Part shown: one piece after another, positions 1-8,314 of the stretch
How the letters are laid out: the number at the start of each line of letters is the position of its first letter
How positions within the stretch are numbered: the stretch's first letter is position 1
Made by a program: the position numbers and the translations under genes
The notes under the pieces: generated by a model
Told to the model about the DNA's origin: nothing
Seen by the model: the letters and a program-made list of their open reading frames with translations, nothing else
Database searches by the model: none
NCBI RefSeq assembly: GCF_020400825.1
Contig: NZ_JAINVH010000004.1
Coordinates: forward strand, 248,001 to 312,000
Origin: Streptomyces sp. HPF1205
GTDB taxonomy: Bacteria > Actinomycetota > Actinomycetes > Streptomycetales > Streptomycetaceae
Reading direction: 5' to 3'
DNA length: 64,000 nucleotides

Positions 1-5
1 CTGGC

Positions 6-356
6 TCAGTCGACGAAGACGGTGCGGGTTTCGAGGTACTCCTGAAGGCCGTGGATGCCGAACTCACGCCCGAAGCCCGACATCTTGAAACCTCCGAACG
101 GGCTGATCGGGTCGTCGACGAACTCGTTGATCGCCACGCGACCGGCGAGTACGCGGTTCGCGATCGCACGGGCCCGCTCGCGGTCCTCACCGTAGATGTA
201 CGCGTGGAGGCCGTACTCGGTGTCGTTGGCGATGGCGACCGCCTCGTCGTCGTGCCCGATGAGTTCACCGGTCGCCGGATTGTGGATATCGGCGGTCTCC
301 CGGCCGTGAGAGTCGACGAAACGACCGTTGATGAAGTGCCGGCCAACGGTTTTCAT
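6..356 (-). pseudogene. Aldehyde dehydrogenase remnant with a large in-frame internal deletion
   Basis: The 116-residue product begins like an NAD(P)-dependent aldehyde dehydrogenase (HFINGRF followed by HNPATGELIG) and then jumps directly to the extreme C-terminal part of the same family (EAVAIANDTEYGL, then INEFVDDPISPFGGFKMSGFGRE). A normal family member has about 480 residues, so roughly 350 residues are missing, including the Rossmann fold, the general-base Glu (ELGG motif) and the nucleophilic Cys (GQxC motif). The join lies near 250-256. The reading frame is open across the join, so a short protein could still be made, but it cannot be an active dehydrogenase. The ATG start at 356 gives the typical ALDH N-terminus. 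I infer an old deletion between the two ends of one gene; an assembly collapse is less likely but possible. Confidence 0.8.
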
Positions 357-1026
357 GGTGATCCTCGCGATTCGTGTCCCGGAGATTCCTGCGGCCTGTT
401 GCCACAGCACGGCTCCGTCCCGTGGAGAGCGTCGGCATCCCGCCGCTGCCGACGCCCCCATTTTTTCCGCGACGCCGGAATCACGGCATCTGTCACATGA
501 CCAGTACACGATTCACCCCGGCCGGGGCACTCCCGGTCATCCGACCGGGGCCGGCCTTCACCGGCGTGCCGTGAACGGCGTCCTCCCGCCGGTCGATAAA
601 AGGTGGCCGGCGCATTCCGTGAACCTTCCGTCCGGCGGTGGCCGTCGGCTCACCGGTTGCCCGCGGCAGCCGGACACGGGGACTGCCACGAGCGAGAAAG
701 CCGATGGCCCGGACGAGGTGGCGGACCTCATTGCGGGCCCTCGGCCGCCAGATCAAGGTGGCCCGCACGGAGCCCGGACCGAGCCAGGACGATCGAGCAG
801 CGCGTCACCGCCCGGCGGCCCGTCAGGACTTGACGACCCGCTGGCCGCCGCCAACGGTGAGCGCCATCATTCAGGAGAGTGTCCTGCGCCGGCCGTTCGG
901 CGGCCCGGACGTGCGGCGCACGCAGCGCCGCCGGTCTCCCGGGCCTCCCCCATGCGGTCGTGGACGTCTAGGACGAGGTCCCCTGCCGGCACCCACACCC
1001 GCCTTCCCCACCCACAAACCCCCAGC
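357..1026. other. Long intergenic region, possible eroded HTH gene
   Basis: About 670 bp without a convincing intact gene between the ALDH remnant and the pirin gene. Open frames here look like high-GC shadows. One plus-strand stretch starting at ATG 704 reads LRALGRQIKVAR then PSQDD, which resembles the first helix of XRE-type regulators (LGRQIKxxRxxAGLSQ). It loses similarity after about 30 residues, so it may be a fossil of a helix-turn-helix gene. No clear promoter or terminator was recognised. Confidence 0.3.
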
Positions 1027-1995
1027 TCAGCGCACCCTCCCCCGCGGCTTCAGCCCGCCCGGGGGGAGCTGCGGGGCCGGCAGGCGGTCGCCCTCGTAGC
1101 CCCGGACGTCACCGAAACGGGTGCCTTGTGTCCAGTCCTCGCGGGCTGCGACGATTTCGTCTGCTGACCGGGCCACGAAGTTCCACCACATGACCAGCTT
1201 CTCGGCGAAGGGTTCGCCGCCCAGGAGGAGGAGTGTGGAGGGGACGTCGGCGGTCAGGGGGAGGGCGCGGCGGCCGCAGCCGAGGTAGAGCATGGAGCCG
1301 GGGGGCAGGGGGACGCCGTCGACCTCGGCCTGGCCGGACATGGCCAGCGCCGCGTACTCGAAGTCGGGCTCGAGGGGGAGTCGCGCGTCGGTGCCGGAGG
1401 CCAGGGTGAGGTCCGCGCCGACGATGGGGGTGTACGTGGTGCCGGTCGACGCGGCGCCGTCGACCTCGCCCAGGATCACGGTCGCGTGCAGTCCACCGCC
1501 GCCGGTCACCTCGGGAAGCCGGGCGTGGTGCTCGAAGGCGGGCGCGGTGTGCCGGTGGGCGTCGGGCAGCGCCACCCACAGCTGGGCCCCGTGCAGGTAG
1601 CGGGCGTGGTCGCGCGGCGACTGCTCGGAGTGCGCGATGGCCCGCCCGGCGGTCATCAGCCCGAGCTCCCGGGGACGTACCGTCTGCTTGCTGCCGAGGC
1701 TGTCGCGGTGCAGCACCTCGCCCTCGTGCAGCCAGCTCACCGTCTGCAGCCCGATGTGCGGGTGCGGCGGCACCTGCATACCGGGTTCCTGGGCGATGTC
1801 GTCGGGACCGTAGTGGTCGACGAAGCACCAGGCGCCGACCATCCGGCGCCCGAGGTTGGGCAGCAGCCGGCGGACGACCGTGCTCTCCCCCAGCGGGACG
1901 TTCCTGGGGGCGAGCAGTTCGCGGACCGGGGCGCCGGACACGTCTTCGCGCCCGCCGCACAGGGTGGCCGCGGGCTTCACATCGAGGTTGCTCAT
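1027..1995 (-). CDS. Pirin family protein
   Basis: A 322-residue cupin-fold pirin, a usual length for bacterial members. The N-terminal cupin (about residues 30-150) contains HPHIGLQTV and, further on, IAHSEQSP, which carry the conserved His and Glu ligands of the pirin metal site. The C-terminal pirin domain covers about residues 190-300. Bacterial pirins are metal-dependent quercetin dioxygenase-like enzymes or regulators of central metabolism; the substrate here cannot be told. The ATG at 1995 places the family-typical start. It follows the AtuA-like gene on the same strand after about 100 bp, so co-transcription is possible but not shown. Confidence 0.9.
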   Translation of the reverse strand: MSNLDVKPAATLCGGREDVSGAPVRELLAPRNVPLGESTVVRRLLPNLGRRMVGAWCFVDHYGPDDIAQEPGMQVPPHPHIGLQTVSWLHEGEVLHRDSLGSKQTVRPRELGLMTAGRAIAHSEQSPRDHARYLHGAQLWVALPDAHRHTAPAFEHHARLPEVTGGGGLHATVILGEVDGAASTGTTYTPIVGADLTLASGTDARLPLEPDFEYAALAMSGQAEVDGVPLPPGSMLYLGCGRRALPLTADVPSTLLLLGGEPFAEKLVMWWNFVARSADEIVAAREDWTQGTRFGDVRGYEGDRLPAPQLPPGGLKPRGRVR

Positions 1996-2094
1996 GCCCC
2001 GATCATGCCCCCGCGGCCGGTGCGTGCGCCGGATCCCGTCGCCGTACGCCTCCCGTCGCCGTACGCCGCGCGTCCCGCGAGGCCCGGGCCGTCC

Positions 2095-3921
2095 TCAGAA
2101 CGGCGGCTCTGGCAGTCCCGCCGTGACGTCGATCAGCTTCTCCGGTATGTCGGCCAGACACCCCCGCAGTTGCTCCCCCAGCGCCTTCGCCTGCGGGTCC
2201 GCGCGGGTGGAGGCGGCCACGCCGTCGCCGAGCAGACCGTGCAGCACGAAGTTGACCGCGCGCAGGTTCGGCAGCTCGTGGCGGCTGACCGGAAGCCGCG
2301 CCGTCTCCGGCAGCAGCGCGCGCAGCCTCGGCACGTCCAGGTAGGTCCGCAGCCAGGCGTACGCCTCGTCGTCGCGCGCCCACAGCCCGACGTTCGCGTC
2401 GCCGCCCTTGTCGCCGGAGCGGGCCCCGATGAGTGTGCCGAGCGGCAGCCGTACGGTCCGCTCGGACGGGTCGTACGGCGCGGGGCGCGTTCCGGGCGCC
2501 GGCTCGGCGTCCACGGGTGCCGGCGCAGGCGGCGGTACGGCGTCGGCGCGCGGCGGGCGGGCGGGCGATCCCGAGGTGGGCGGGCGCGGGACGGGCAGCC
2601 GGGTGCCGTCGGGAAGGACGGTGACCGCGTGAACCTCCTCGGCCGGTACGAGCGCGGGCCAGTACACGCCGAACTCGGTGGCCCTGGGCGAGGCGTGCTC
2701 CAGGTAGAGCCCGGGGTAGCCGGCCAGCGCCGTGCCGGCCACGGCGGAGAAGAAGCGCCGCCCGGCCGTTTCGGCGTCCGGCGACTTCACGGTGACGGTG
2801 AGCCGGTCGGCCTCGCCGCCGTGCTCGCGCCGCAGGTCGTACGCGGTGAACCCGCCCGGTCCACCGGTCGCGTCGCGCACCGCGGCCTCGGCGAAGTCGG
2901 CCTTGGCGTCCAGGTCGAGGCCGGTCAGGACGAAGGTGGCGGAATTGCGGTAGCCGCCGCGGTGGTTGAGGCACACCTTGAGGGCGGCGGGCGCGGGCTC
3001 GCCCGTGACGGGGCCGACCGCGACCCGGTCCGGGCCCTGCTGGGCGAGGCGTACGGTGTCGAGGCGGGCCACGACGTCGGCGTTGGCGTAGGCCGGGTGC
3101 CCGGTCTCGTACAGCAGTTGGGCGGTGACGGTGCCGACGGTGACCGCGCCCGCCGTGCCGGGGTGCTTGGTGATGACGCTGGAGCCGTCAGGGCCGACCT
3201 CGGCTATGGGGAAGCCGGGGTGGACGGGGTCGGGGATCTCGGTGAAGAAGGAGTAGTTGCCGCCGGTGGCCTGCGTGCCGCACTCGATGATGTGGCCCGC
3301 GGTGACGGCCCCGGCCAGCGCGTCCCAGTCGTCGAGCGCCCAGTCGAAGGCCCAGGCGGCGGGGCCGACGACGAGTGAGGCGTCGGTGACGCGGCCGCAG
3401 ACCACCACGTCGGCGCCGGACCGCAGCGCCTGGGCGATGCCCCAGCCGCCGAGGTAGGCGTTGGCGGTGAGCGGTTCGACGCCGGAGCCGTCCAGCGGGA
3501 CGCCGGTGTCGAAGTGCGCGAAGTCGTGGCCGCGGGCCCGCAGTTCCGGCAGCCGGGGCAGCAGGTCGTCGCCCTCCACGTGCGCGACGACCGGGTGCAG
3601 GCCGGCGGCGGCGGCCAGTAGCCGCAGTTTGGCTGCGAGGCCCGCCGGGTTGAGGCCGCCGGCGTTGGCCACGATCTTGATGCCGCGGTCCAGGCAGACG
3701 GCCAGGACGTCGTTCATCTGGGACAGGAAGGAGACCGCGTAGCCGCCGTCGGGGTCGCGCTGCCGGGCCTTCCACAGCAGCAGCATCGTCAGCTCGGCGA
3801 GGTAGTCGCCGGTGAGGACGTCGATGGGGCCGCCGTCGACCATCTCCCGCGCGGCCGAGAGCCGGTCGCCGTAGTAGCCGGAGCAGTTCGCGATGCGAAG
3901 CGGGGTCTGGCGTGCGGTCAC
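2095..3921 (-). CDS. AtuA-like (DUF1446) acyclic terpene utilization family protein
   Basis: The 608-residue product has an N-terminal DUF1446/AtuA domain (residues about 8-450) beginning RIANCSGYYGDR with a DYLAELTM motif, then a low-complexity Pro/Ala linker (about 455-490) and an AtuA-like C-terminal domain containing IGARSGDKGGDANVG. In Pseudomonas AtuA belongs to the citronellol/geraniol (Atu) catabolic cluster, but its chemistry is unclear. The partner genes (geranyl-CoA carboxylase subunits, AtuE hydratase) are not adjacent here, so the terpene role is only a family inference. Start ATG at 3921; the pirin gene follows downstream. Confidence 0.85.
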   Translation of the reverse strand: MTARQTPLRIANCSGYYGDRLSAAREMVDGGPIDVLTGDYLAELTMLLLWKARQRDPDGGYAVSFLSQMNDVLAVCLDRGIKIVANAGGLNPAGLAAKLRLLAAAAGLHPVVAHVEGDDLLPRLPELRARGHDFAHFDTGVPLDGSGVEPLTANAYLGGWGIAQALRSGADVVVCGRVTDASLVVGPAAWAFDWALDDWDALAGAVTAGHIIECGTQATGGNYSFFTEIPDPVHPGFPIAEVGPDGSSVITKHPGTAGAVTVGTVTAQLLYETGHPAYANADVVARLDTVRLAQQGPDRVAVGPVTGEPAPAALKVCLNHRGGYRNSATFVLTGLDLDAKADFAEAAVRDATGGPGGFTAYDLRREHGGEADRLTVTVKSPDAETAGRRFFSAVAGTALAGYPGLYLEHASPRATEFGVYWPALVPAEEVHAVTVLPDGTRLPVPRPPTSGSPARPPRADAVPPPAPAPVDAEPAPGTRPAPYDPSERTVRLPLGTLIGARSGDKGGDANVGLWARDDEAYAWLRTYLDVPRLRALLPETARLPVSRHELPNLRAVNFVLHGLLGDGVAASTRADPQAKALGEQLRGCLADIPEKLIDVTAGLPEPPF

Positions 3922-4138
3922 CGTACTCTCCCGTCACACTACTCTCCAGGATCACCGGGCGGGACGATCATCTTGCCGGTGTCCGCGCGGCGCAAGACCC
4001 CGCGCCCGCACGCGCGCCGTCCGCACGCCGGTCGCGGGTCGGTCGCGCGCCGGTCGCGGGCCGTCCGCACGCCCCGCCGGCCGCGCGCCGCACCCGCCCC
4101 GCGGCCGCCCGCGTGGCGGCGGATGGTTCAATCGCCGC

Positions 4139-4765
4139 ATGACCAGCCCAGGCACCCGGCCCGACGACGAACCACACGGCGACGGCCGCGCGCACGGCGA
4201 CGGCCCCGGTCGGGGAAACGCCCCCGGTCACGGCGACGGCCCCGACGACGCCCCGCTGTCCGCCGACGAGGTCATCGACATCGTCGACGAGCACGACAAC
4301 GTCGTGGGCACCTCGCCGCGCGCGCGGGCGTACGCGCTCGGACTGCGGCACCGTGCCGCGTTCGTCCTGGTCAGGGACGCCGAGGACCGGATCTTCGTGC
4401 ACCGCAGGACCGCCCGCAAGCTGGTCTTCCCGTCGATGTACGACATGTTCGTCGGCGGTGTGCTCGCCGCCGGCGAGAGCTACGACGAGGCGGCGCTGCG
4501 CGAGGCCGAGGAGGAGCTGGGCGTCACCGGACTGCCCCGGCCCGAGCGGCTGTTCACGTTCCTGTACGCGGACGGGCCGCGCACCTGGTGGTCGGCCGTC
4601 TACGAGGTCCGCTGCACCACGCCGGTCAGGCCACAGCCGGAGGAGGTGGCCTGGCACGCCTTCCTCACCGAGGAGGAGCTGGCCGCGAGGCTGGCGCGGT
4701 GGCAGTGGGTGCCGGACGGGCTGGAGGCGTACCGCAGGGTGCTGGAGTGGCGCGCGGCGCGCTGA
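4139..4765 (+). CDS. Nudix hydrolase
   Basis: The 208-residue product has a perfect Nudix box, GVLAAGESYDEAALREAEEE followed by LGV, matching GX5EX7REUXEEXGU, at about residues 104-126. A Gly/Asp/His-rich low-complexity N-terminal tail of about 40 residues (repeated HGDGxxHGDG-like units) precedes the catalytic domain, which starts near VIDIVDEHDNVVG. The motif VVGTSPRARAYALGLRHRAAFVLV is like the YfcD/isopentenyl-diphosphate isomerase-like Nudix group, which opens with EVVGxxxR and RHRA. The true substrate is unknown. The ATG at 4139 opens immediately after a GC-rich spacer; a later start near residue 40 is possible because the tail is poorly conserved in appearance. Confidence 0.85.
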   Translation: MTSPGTRPDDEPHGDGRAHGDGPGRGNAPGHGDGPDDAPLSADEVIDIVDEHDNVVGTSPRARAYALGLRHRAAFVLVRDAEDRIFVHRRTARKLVFPSMYDMFVGGVLAAGESYDEAALREAEEELGVTGLPRPERLFTFLYADGPRTWWSAVYEVRCTTPVRPQPEEVAWHAFLTEEELAARLARWQWVPDGLEAYRRVLEWRAAR

Positions 4766-4781
4766 GCCCCCTGGCGGGGGT

Positions 4782-5768
4782 CTACGCGCCGGCCGCCAGA
4801 AGGGATTCCGCGACCGCCGTGCGCACGTACAGCACCGAACGCCCGGCCCGGTGCGCCGAGACGATCCCGGCGTCCCGCAGGGCGGTCAGGTGCTGGTTGA
4901 CGCCGGGCGCGGACAGCCCGGTGCGTCCGGCGAGTTCGCTGGTGGACGCCGGTGAGGCGAGTTCGGCGAGCAGCAGCGCACGAGTGCGGCCGAGGACCGC
5001 GGCGACCGCGTCCGGCACGACGGGCCGGTCCCGCTCCCACACCGAGCCGCGGCCGCGGCTGGGGTAGAACAGCTGCTTGGGGGTCGGGGTCGTGGCCGTG
5101 GTGGACACCCACGACCAGGCGAACACCGACGGGACCAGCACCATGCCGTGGCCGTGCAGGTGCGTGTCGCCCGGGCAGATCCGGTCGGCGACGGTGAGGG
5201 TGCCCGCCGTCCACCGCACGCTCGGGTGCAGGTCGCCGAGGACCGCCTCCGCCCCGTCCGCGGCCAGCCTCCGGGCCTGGTGGAAGACGTCGGCTTCGAG
5301 GACGGTGCGCACCTTCGGCCAGTACGGCGCGAGCGCCAGGTCCCAGTACGCGGCGATCTCGGAGGTGAGCCGCGCCAGTCCCGCGGCCGGGTCCTCGCGC
5401 ATCGCCTCGACGCGCCCGGTGCGCAGCCCGAAGGCGTCCAGCTCGCGCCGCACCTCCGCGGCCGGGGTGGCGGCGACCTCGCGCAGCTCGCCGGCGAGGG
5501 CCCCGCCGCCCGCGCCGGGCGGCGGGGTGATGAAGTCCGGGGTGTAGCCGGAGGGCGGCACCAGGTCCATGAGGAGTCCGCGGTCCAGCCCGGCGGCGGC
5601 CAGTCGCGGCGCGGTCTCCTCGTACCAACGGCGGTGGACACCGCGGGCGGCCGGGTTCCGGAACGCCCGCACGCTCGCCACGACCTCCCACAGCGGGGAG
5701 ACGGCGAAGCGGGTGCGGGCCATGTCGCTCGCCGAGAACGCGAACCGCAAGCTCGCCGCCACTGTCAT
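4782..5768 (-). CDS. ArsR-type HTH transcriptional regulator with DUF5937-like N-terminus
   Basis: A 328-residue regulator. Residues 1-240 form a long sensory domain of the type seen in actinobacterial DUF5937 proteins (starts SLRFAFSASDMARTRFAVSPLWEVVASVRA). The C-terminal 80 residues form a winged helix of ArsR type (LLLAELASPASTSELAGRTGLSAPGVNQHLTALRDAGIV followed by a wing with RAGRSVLYVRT). It is transcribed divergently from an MFS transporter with only 64 bp between start codons, a classic arrangement in which the regulator controls the transporter. No metal-binding ELCVCDL motif of classical ArsR is present, so a small-molecule or protein cue is more likely. Confidence 0.88.
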   Translation of the reverse strand: MTVAASLRFAFSASDMARTRFAVSPLWEVVASVRAFRNPAARGVHRRWYEETAPRLAAAGLDRGLLMDLVPPSGYTPDFITPPPGAGGGALAGELREVAATPAAEVRRELDAFGLRTGRVEAMREDPAAGLARLTSEIAAYWDLALAPYWPKVRTVLEADVFHQARRLAADGAEAVLGDLHPSVRWTAGTLTVADRICPGDTHLHGHGMVLVPSVFAWSWVSTTATTPTPKQLFYPSRGRGSVWERDRPVVPDAVAAVLGRTRALLLAELASPASTSELAGRTGLSAPGVNQHLTALRDAGIVSAHRAGRSVLYVRTAVAESLLAAGA

Positions 5769-5832
5769 CCCCCGGATTCAGCCGTGCCTTAATCAATGCC
5801 GTCAACGGGGACGGCCGCAGGACCATTCCCGC
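5769..5832. promoter_or_regulatory. Divergent promoter region of the ArsR regulator and MFS transporter
   Basis: The 64-bp gap between two divergent start codons must hold both promoters. It contains an AT-rich patch (CCTTAATCAATGCCG near 5787-5801) in otherwise GC-rich DNA, the probable regulator contact area. No clear inverted repeat was found. Confidence 0.45.
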
Positions 5833-7095
5833 ATGACGACCGCCACAACTCAACCCCCGCGCCCCGCCCCGCCTGCCGGTGGCCGGGTACGCGGCGCCGT
5901 GACCAGGCACTTCGGCGGGCTGCCCGGCCCGTTCTGGGTGGTCTTCAGCGGCACGGTGATCAACCGGGTGGGCACGATGGTGGTGCCGTTCCTGGTCTTC
6001 TTCCTGGGCTCGCGCGGGGTGCCGGACAGCGGGACGCCCTACGTGCTGGGCGCGCTCGGGGCCGGCGGGCTCGTCGGGCCGGTGCTCGGCGGGTGGTTCG
6101 CGGACCGGGCCGGCCGCCGGCCCGCGATCCTGACCGGCATGCTCGCCACCGCGGCGAGCCAGGCGCTGCTGTTCGCCTCCCGCGGCCTGGTGACGCTGAC
6201 GATGGCGGCGGCCCTGCTCGGGGCGGCGGCCGCGCTCCACGCGCCGGCGGTGGCCGCGGTGATCGTGGACTCGGCGAGCCCGGCGCGCCGCCAGGCCGCG
6301 TTCGGCCTGTACCACTGGGCGATCAACATCGGCGCCGCCACGGCGGGCGCCTTCGGCGGCTTCCTCGTCGGCCACGGGTTCTGGCTGCTGTTCGCGGTGG
6401 ACGCGGCGACCTGCCTGGGCTTCGCGGCGGTGGCCGCCGCGGCGCTGCCGCGCGAGGCGCCGCGCCGGGCGGCGCGGGGCGGTTCGCGGCCGGCCGGCGG
6501 GTACGGGGTGGTGCTGCGCGACCGGCTGCTGGTGGCGTTCGTGACCGTGGCGGTGGCCGGCGAGTTCGTGTACGCGCAGACGGAGTTCACCGTGCCGCTG
6601 TCGATCCGCGACCGCGGTCTGCCGGCCACGGTCTACGGGCTGGTCGCCGTCGTGAACGCGCTGCTCGTGGTGACCCTCCAGCCGTTCGCCAACGCCTGGA
6701 TCCTGCGCTTCGACCGGATGCGGGTGTGGGCGGTGTGCTCGGTGCTGATCGCGGCGGGCGTCGGCCTGACCGGCGTCGCGCGTTCGGCGGGCGGGTACGT
6801 GCTGACGGTGGTGGTGTGGAGCGCGGGAGAGGTGTGCGCGGGCGGCATCGCCACCTCGGTCGTGGCCGATCTGGCGCCGGCCGACGCGCGGGCCCGCTAC
6901 CAGGCGGCCCTGACGTGGGCTCGCGGGGCGGCCCGGTTCCTGGCCCTGGCGGCAGGACCCGCGCTGTACACGGCGAGCGGACCGGCGGCGCTGTGGTGGG
7001 CGGTGACCGGCGTGGGCCTGGCGGGGGCGCTGGGCGCGCTGCTGATGGGCCCGAAGCCGGCCCACCGCGACCGGACCCGGTCCGACGGGGGTTGA
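5833..7095 (+). CDS. MFS transporter
   Basis: A 420-residue integral membrane protein of the major facilitator superfamily with about 12 hydrophobic segments. The first segment starts at FWVVFSGTVINRVGTMVVPF. The loop after helix 2 carries the family signature in the form GGWFADRAGRRPAIL (G-x3-D-x2-GRR). The closest impression is of the drug/multidrug efflux branch; no substrate can be named. The start chosen (ATG 5833) directly precedes MTTATTQPPR and avoids a long spurious upstream extension. Regulation is probably by the divergent ArsR-type gene. It converges on the GntR gene downstream, with a strong hairpin between them. Confidence 0.88.
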   Translation: MTTATTQPPRPAPPAGGRVRGAVTRHFGGLPGPFWVVFSGTVINRVGTMVVPFLVFFLGSRGVPDSGTPYVLGALGAGGLVGPVLGGWFADRAGRRPAILTGMLATAASQALLFASRGLVTLTMAAALLGAAAALHAPAVAAVIVDSASPARRQAAFGLYHWAINIGAATAGAFGGFLVGHGFWLLFAVDAATCLGFAAVAAAALPREAPRRAARGGSRPAGGYGVVLRDRLLVAFVTVAVAGEFVYAQTEFTVPLSIRDRGLPATVYGLVAVVNALLVVTLQPFANAWILRFDRMRVWAVCSVLIAAGVGLTGVARSAGGYVLTVVVWSAGEVCAGGIATSVVADLAPADARARYQAALTWARGAARFLALAAGPALYTASGPAALWWAVTGVGLAGALGALLMGPKPAHRDRTRSDGG

Positions 7096-7102
7096 CCGCG
7101 CG

Positions 7103-7136
7103 CCCGTACCGCCCCCCGGCGCCGGGACGGTACGGG
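7103..7136. terminator. Bidirectional terminator hairpin between converging genes
   Basis: CCCGTACCG at 7103-7111 pairs perfectly with CGGTACGGG at 7128-7136; the 16-nt loop contains its own small GC palindrome. It lies just after the MFS stop and before the stop of the opposing GntR gene, as expected for an intrinsic hairpin serving both strands. No U-tract follows, which is common in Streptomyces. Confidence 0.6.
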
Positions 7137-7250
7137 GGCCCGGGCGGGGGCGCCCTGGGCGGCCGGCGCGGCGCCGGACCGGTCGTCAGGAACCCCAGGG
7201 GCGTCACGATCTCGGCGGGCGCCGCGGCCCTCGTGGGGCGTGACGGGCCG

Positions 7251-8120
7251 TCAGGGAGCCAGGATGTCGAGCTCGCGCAGGGCGCCCACACAGATCTCCC
7301 GCATCAGGTCCTCCGCCGCGCGGGCGTCGTGCGCGCGGACCGCCTCGGCGACGCGGACATGGAGGGTGACGGCCTCGGGATCCGGGGCAGTGAACATGAC
7401 ATGGTGTTCGGTCCGGCCGGCGAGGACCTCGGCGACCACGTCGCCGAGGCGCGCGAACATCTCGTTGCCGGACGCCTCCAGGACCACGCGGTGGAAGGCG
7501 ATGTCGTGGACGAGGTACGCGGCCAGGTCCGCCGCCCGTCCGGACGCGGCCATCTCGGCGGCCAGTACGGTCAGTTCGCGGCACTGCTCGGGGGTGGCGG
7601 CCCCGGCCGCGAGCCCCGCGGCGACCGGTTCCACGGCGGTCCGCAGCATGGTCAGGGAACGCAGCTGGCGGGAGCGGTCGGCGCCTGCGAGCCGCCAGCG
7701 GATGAGCGCGGGGTCGAAGGCGTTCCACTCCTCGGTACGGCGGACCGTCACGCCCACCCGGCGCCGCGACTCGACCAGGTGCATCGACTCCAGCACCCGG
7801 ACGGCCTCGCGGACGACCGTGCGGGAGACGCCGTAGCGGCTCTCGAGTTCGTCGATGCGCAGCACCGTGCCCGGCGGGTACTCCCCCGAGGCGATGGCCG
7901 GGCCGAGTTCGGACAGGACGCGGGAGTGCAGACCCCCCTCGCCCGGGGCGCTCCCGTCGGCGGGTCCCCGTCCACCCCGGGCCCCATCGCCGCGTGCACG
8001 ATCGCTCCGGGCCCCATCGCCGCGTGGCAGGTCGCTCCGGGCACGATCACTCCGGGCCCGCCCGCCACGGGCCCGTTCGTCCGCTGCCCGCCGGTCGCGC
8101 GGGGCCTGCTGCTGCCGCAT
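7251..8120 (-). CDS. gntR: GntR/FadR-family regulator of the gluconate operon
   Basis: A 289-residue regulator with a winged helix (about residues 65-135: LHSRVLSELGPAIASGEY, then YGVSRTVVREAVRVLESMHLV) and an FCD ligand-binding domain whose metal-type residues appear in HDIAFHRVVLEASGNEMFARL and LHVRVAEAVRAHD. It is divergent from gluconokinase, so gluconate or 6-phosphogluconate is the likely inducer, as for GntR regulators of gluconate genes. The first about 55 residues are a low-complexity Arg/Asp/Gly tail encoded by short DNA repeats, so the true start may be internal; ATG 8120 is the only in-frame ATG. It should bind the inverted repeat at 8157-8195. Confidence 0.85.
   Translation of the reverse strand: MRQQQAPRDRRAADERARGGRARSDRARSDLPRGDGARSDRARGDGARGGRGPADGSAPGEGGLHSRVLSELGPAIASGEYPPGTVLRIDELESRYGVSRTVVREAVRVLESMHLVESRRRVGVTVRRTEEWNAFDPALIRWRLAGADRSRQLRSLTMLRTAVEPVAAGLAAGAATPEQCRELTVLAAEMAASGRAADLAAYLVHDIAFHRVVLEASGNEMFARLGDVVAEVLAGRTEHHVMFTAPDPEAVTLHVRVAEAVRAHDARAAEDLMREICVGALRELDILAP
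7978..8052. repeat. Short tandem repeats encoding the regulator's N-terminal tail
   Basis: The unit GGCCCCATCGCCGCGTG occurs twice, followed by degenerate GGTCGCTCCGGGC/GATCACTCCGGGC units. In the minus-strand reading frame this gives the RARSD/RGDGARSD-like tail of the GntR protein, which looks dispensable. Confidence 0.55.
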
Positions 8121-8156
8121 GTGCCAAGCCTAGATGCCCACGCCCTCAGCACAGTC

Positions 8157-8195
8157 GTATGACTTTTACATCACAGAGTCTTGAATACGTCATAC
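8157..8195. promoter_or_regulatory. Probable GntR operator in the gluconate divergent promoter
   Basis: A 7-bp inverted repeat, GTATGAC at 8157-8163 and GTCATAC at 8189-8195, lies in a locally AT-rich segment (about 8155-8205) between the divergent gntR and gntK starts. The two arms sit about three helical turns apart (32 bp repeat-to-repeat). The placement is right for autoregulation plus control of gntK-gntP. Binding by this GntR is inferred. Confidence 0.55.
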
Positions 8196-8314
8196 CTAAG
8201 GTGTTCAGTACCGCGTAGGCCCGGCGACCCGGTCCTCATCAGCCGGTTCGCCCGCGGCCGCGCTCCCGTACGGAAAGCGCGCCCGCGATCCCGTACGAGA
8301 AAGAGGCACGTCCC

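Noticed and set aside
1486..3378. Long open frame on the plus strand (about 630 codons) across pirin and AtuA genes
   Set aside because: It is antisense to two genes with clear family motifs, is extremely Gly/Arg/Val-rich and has no recognisable domain; a normal high-GC shadow.
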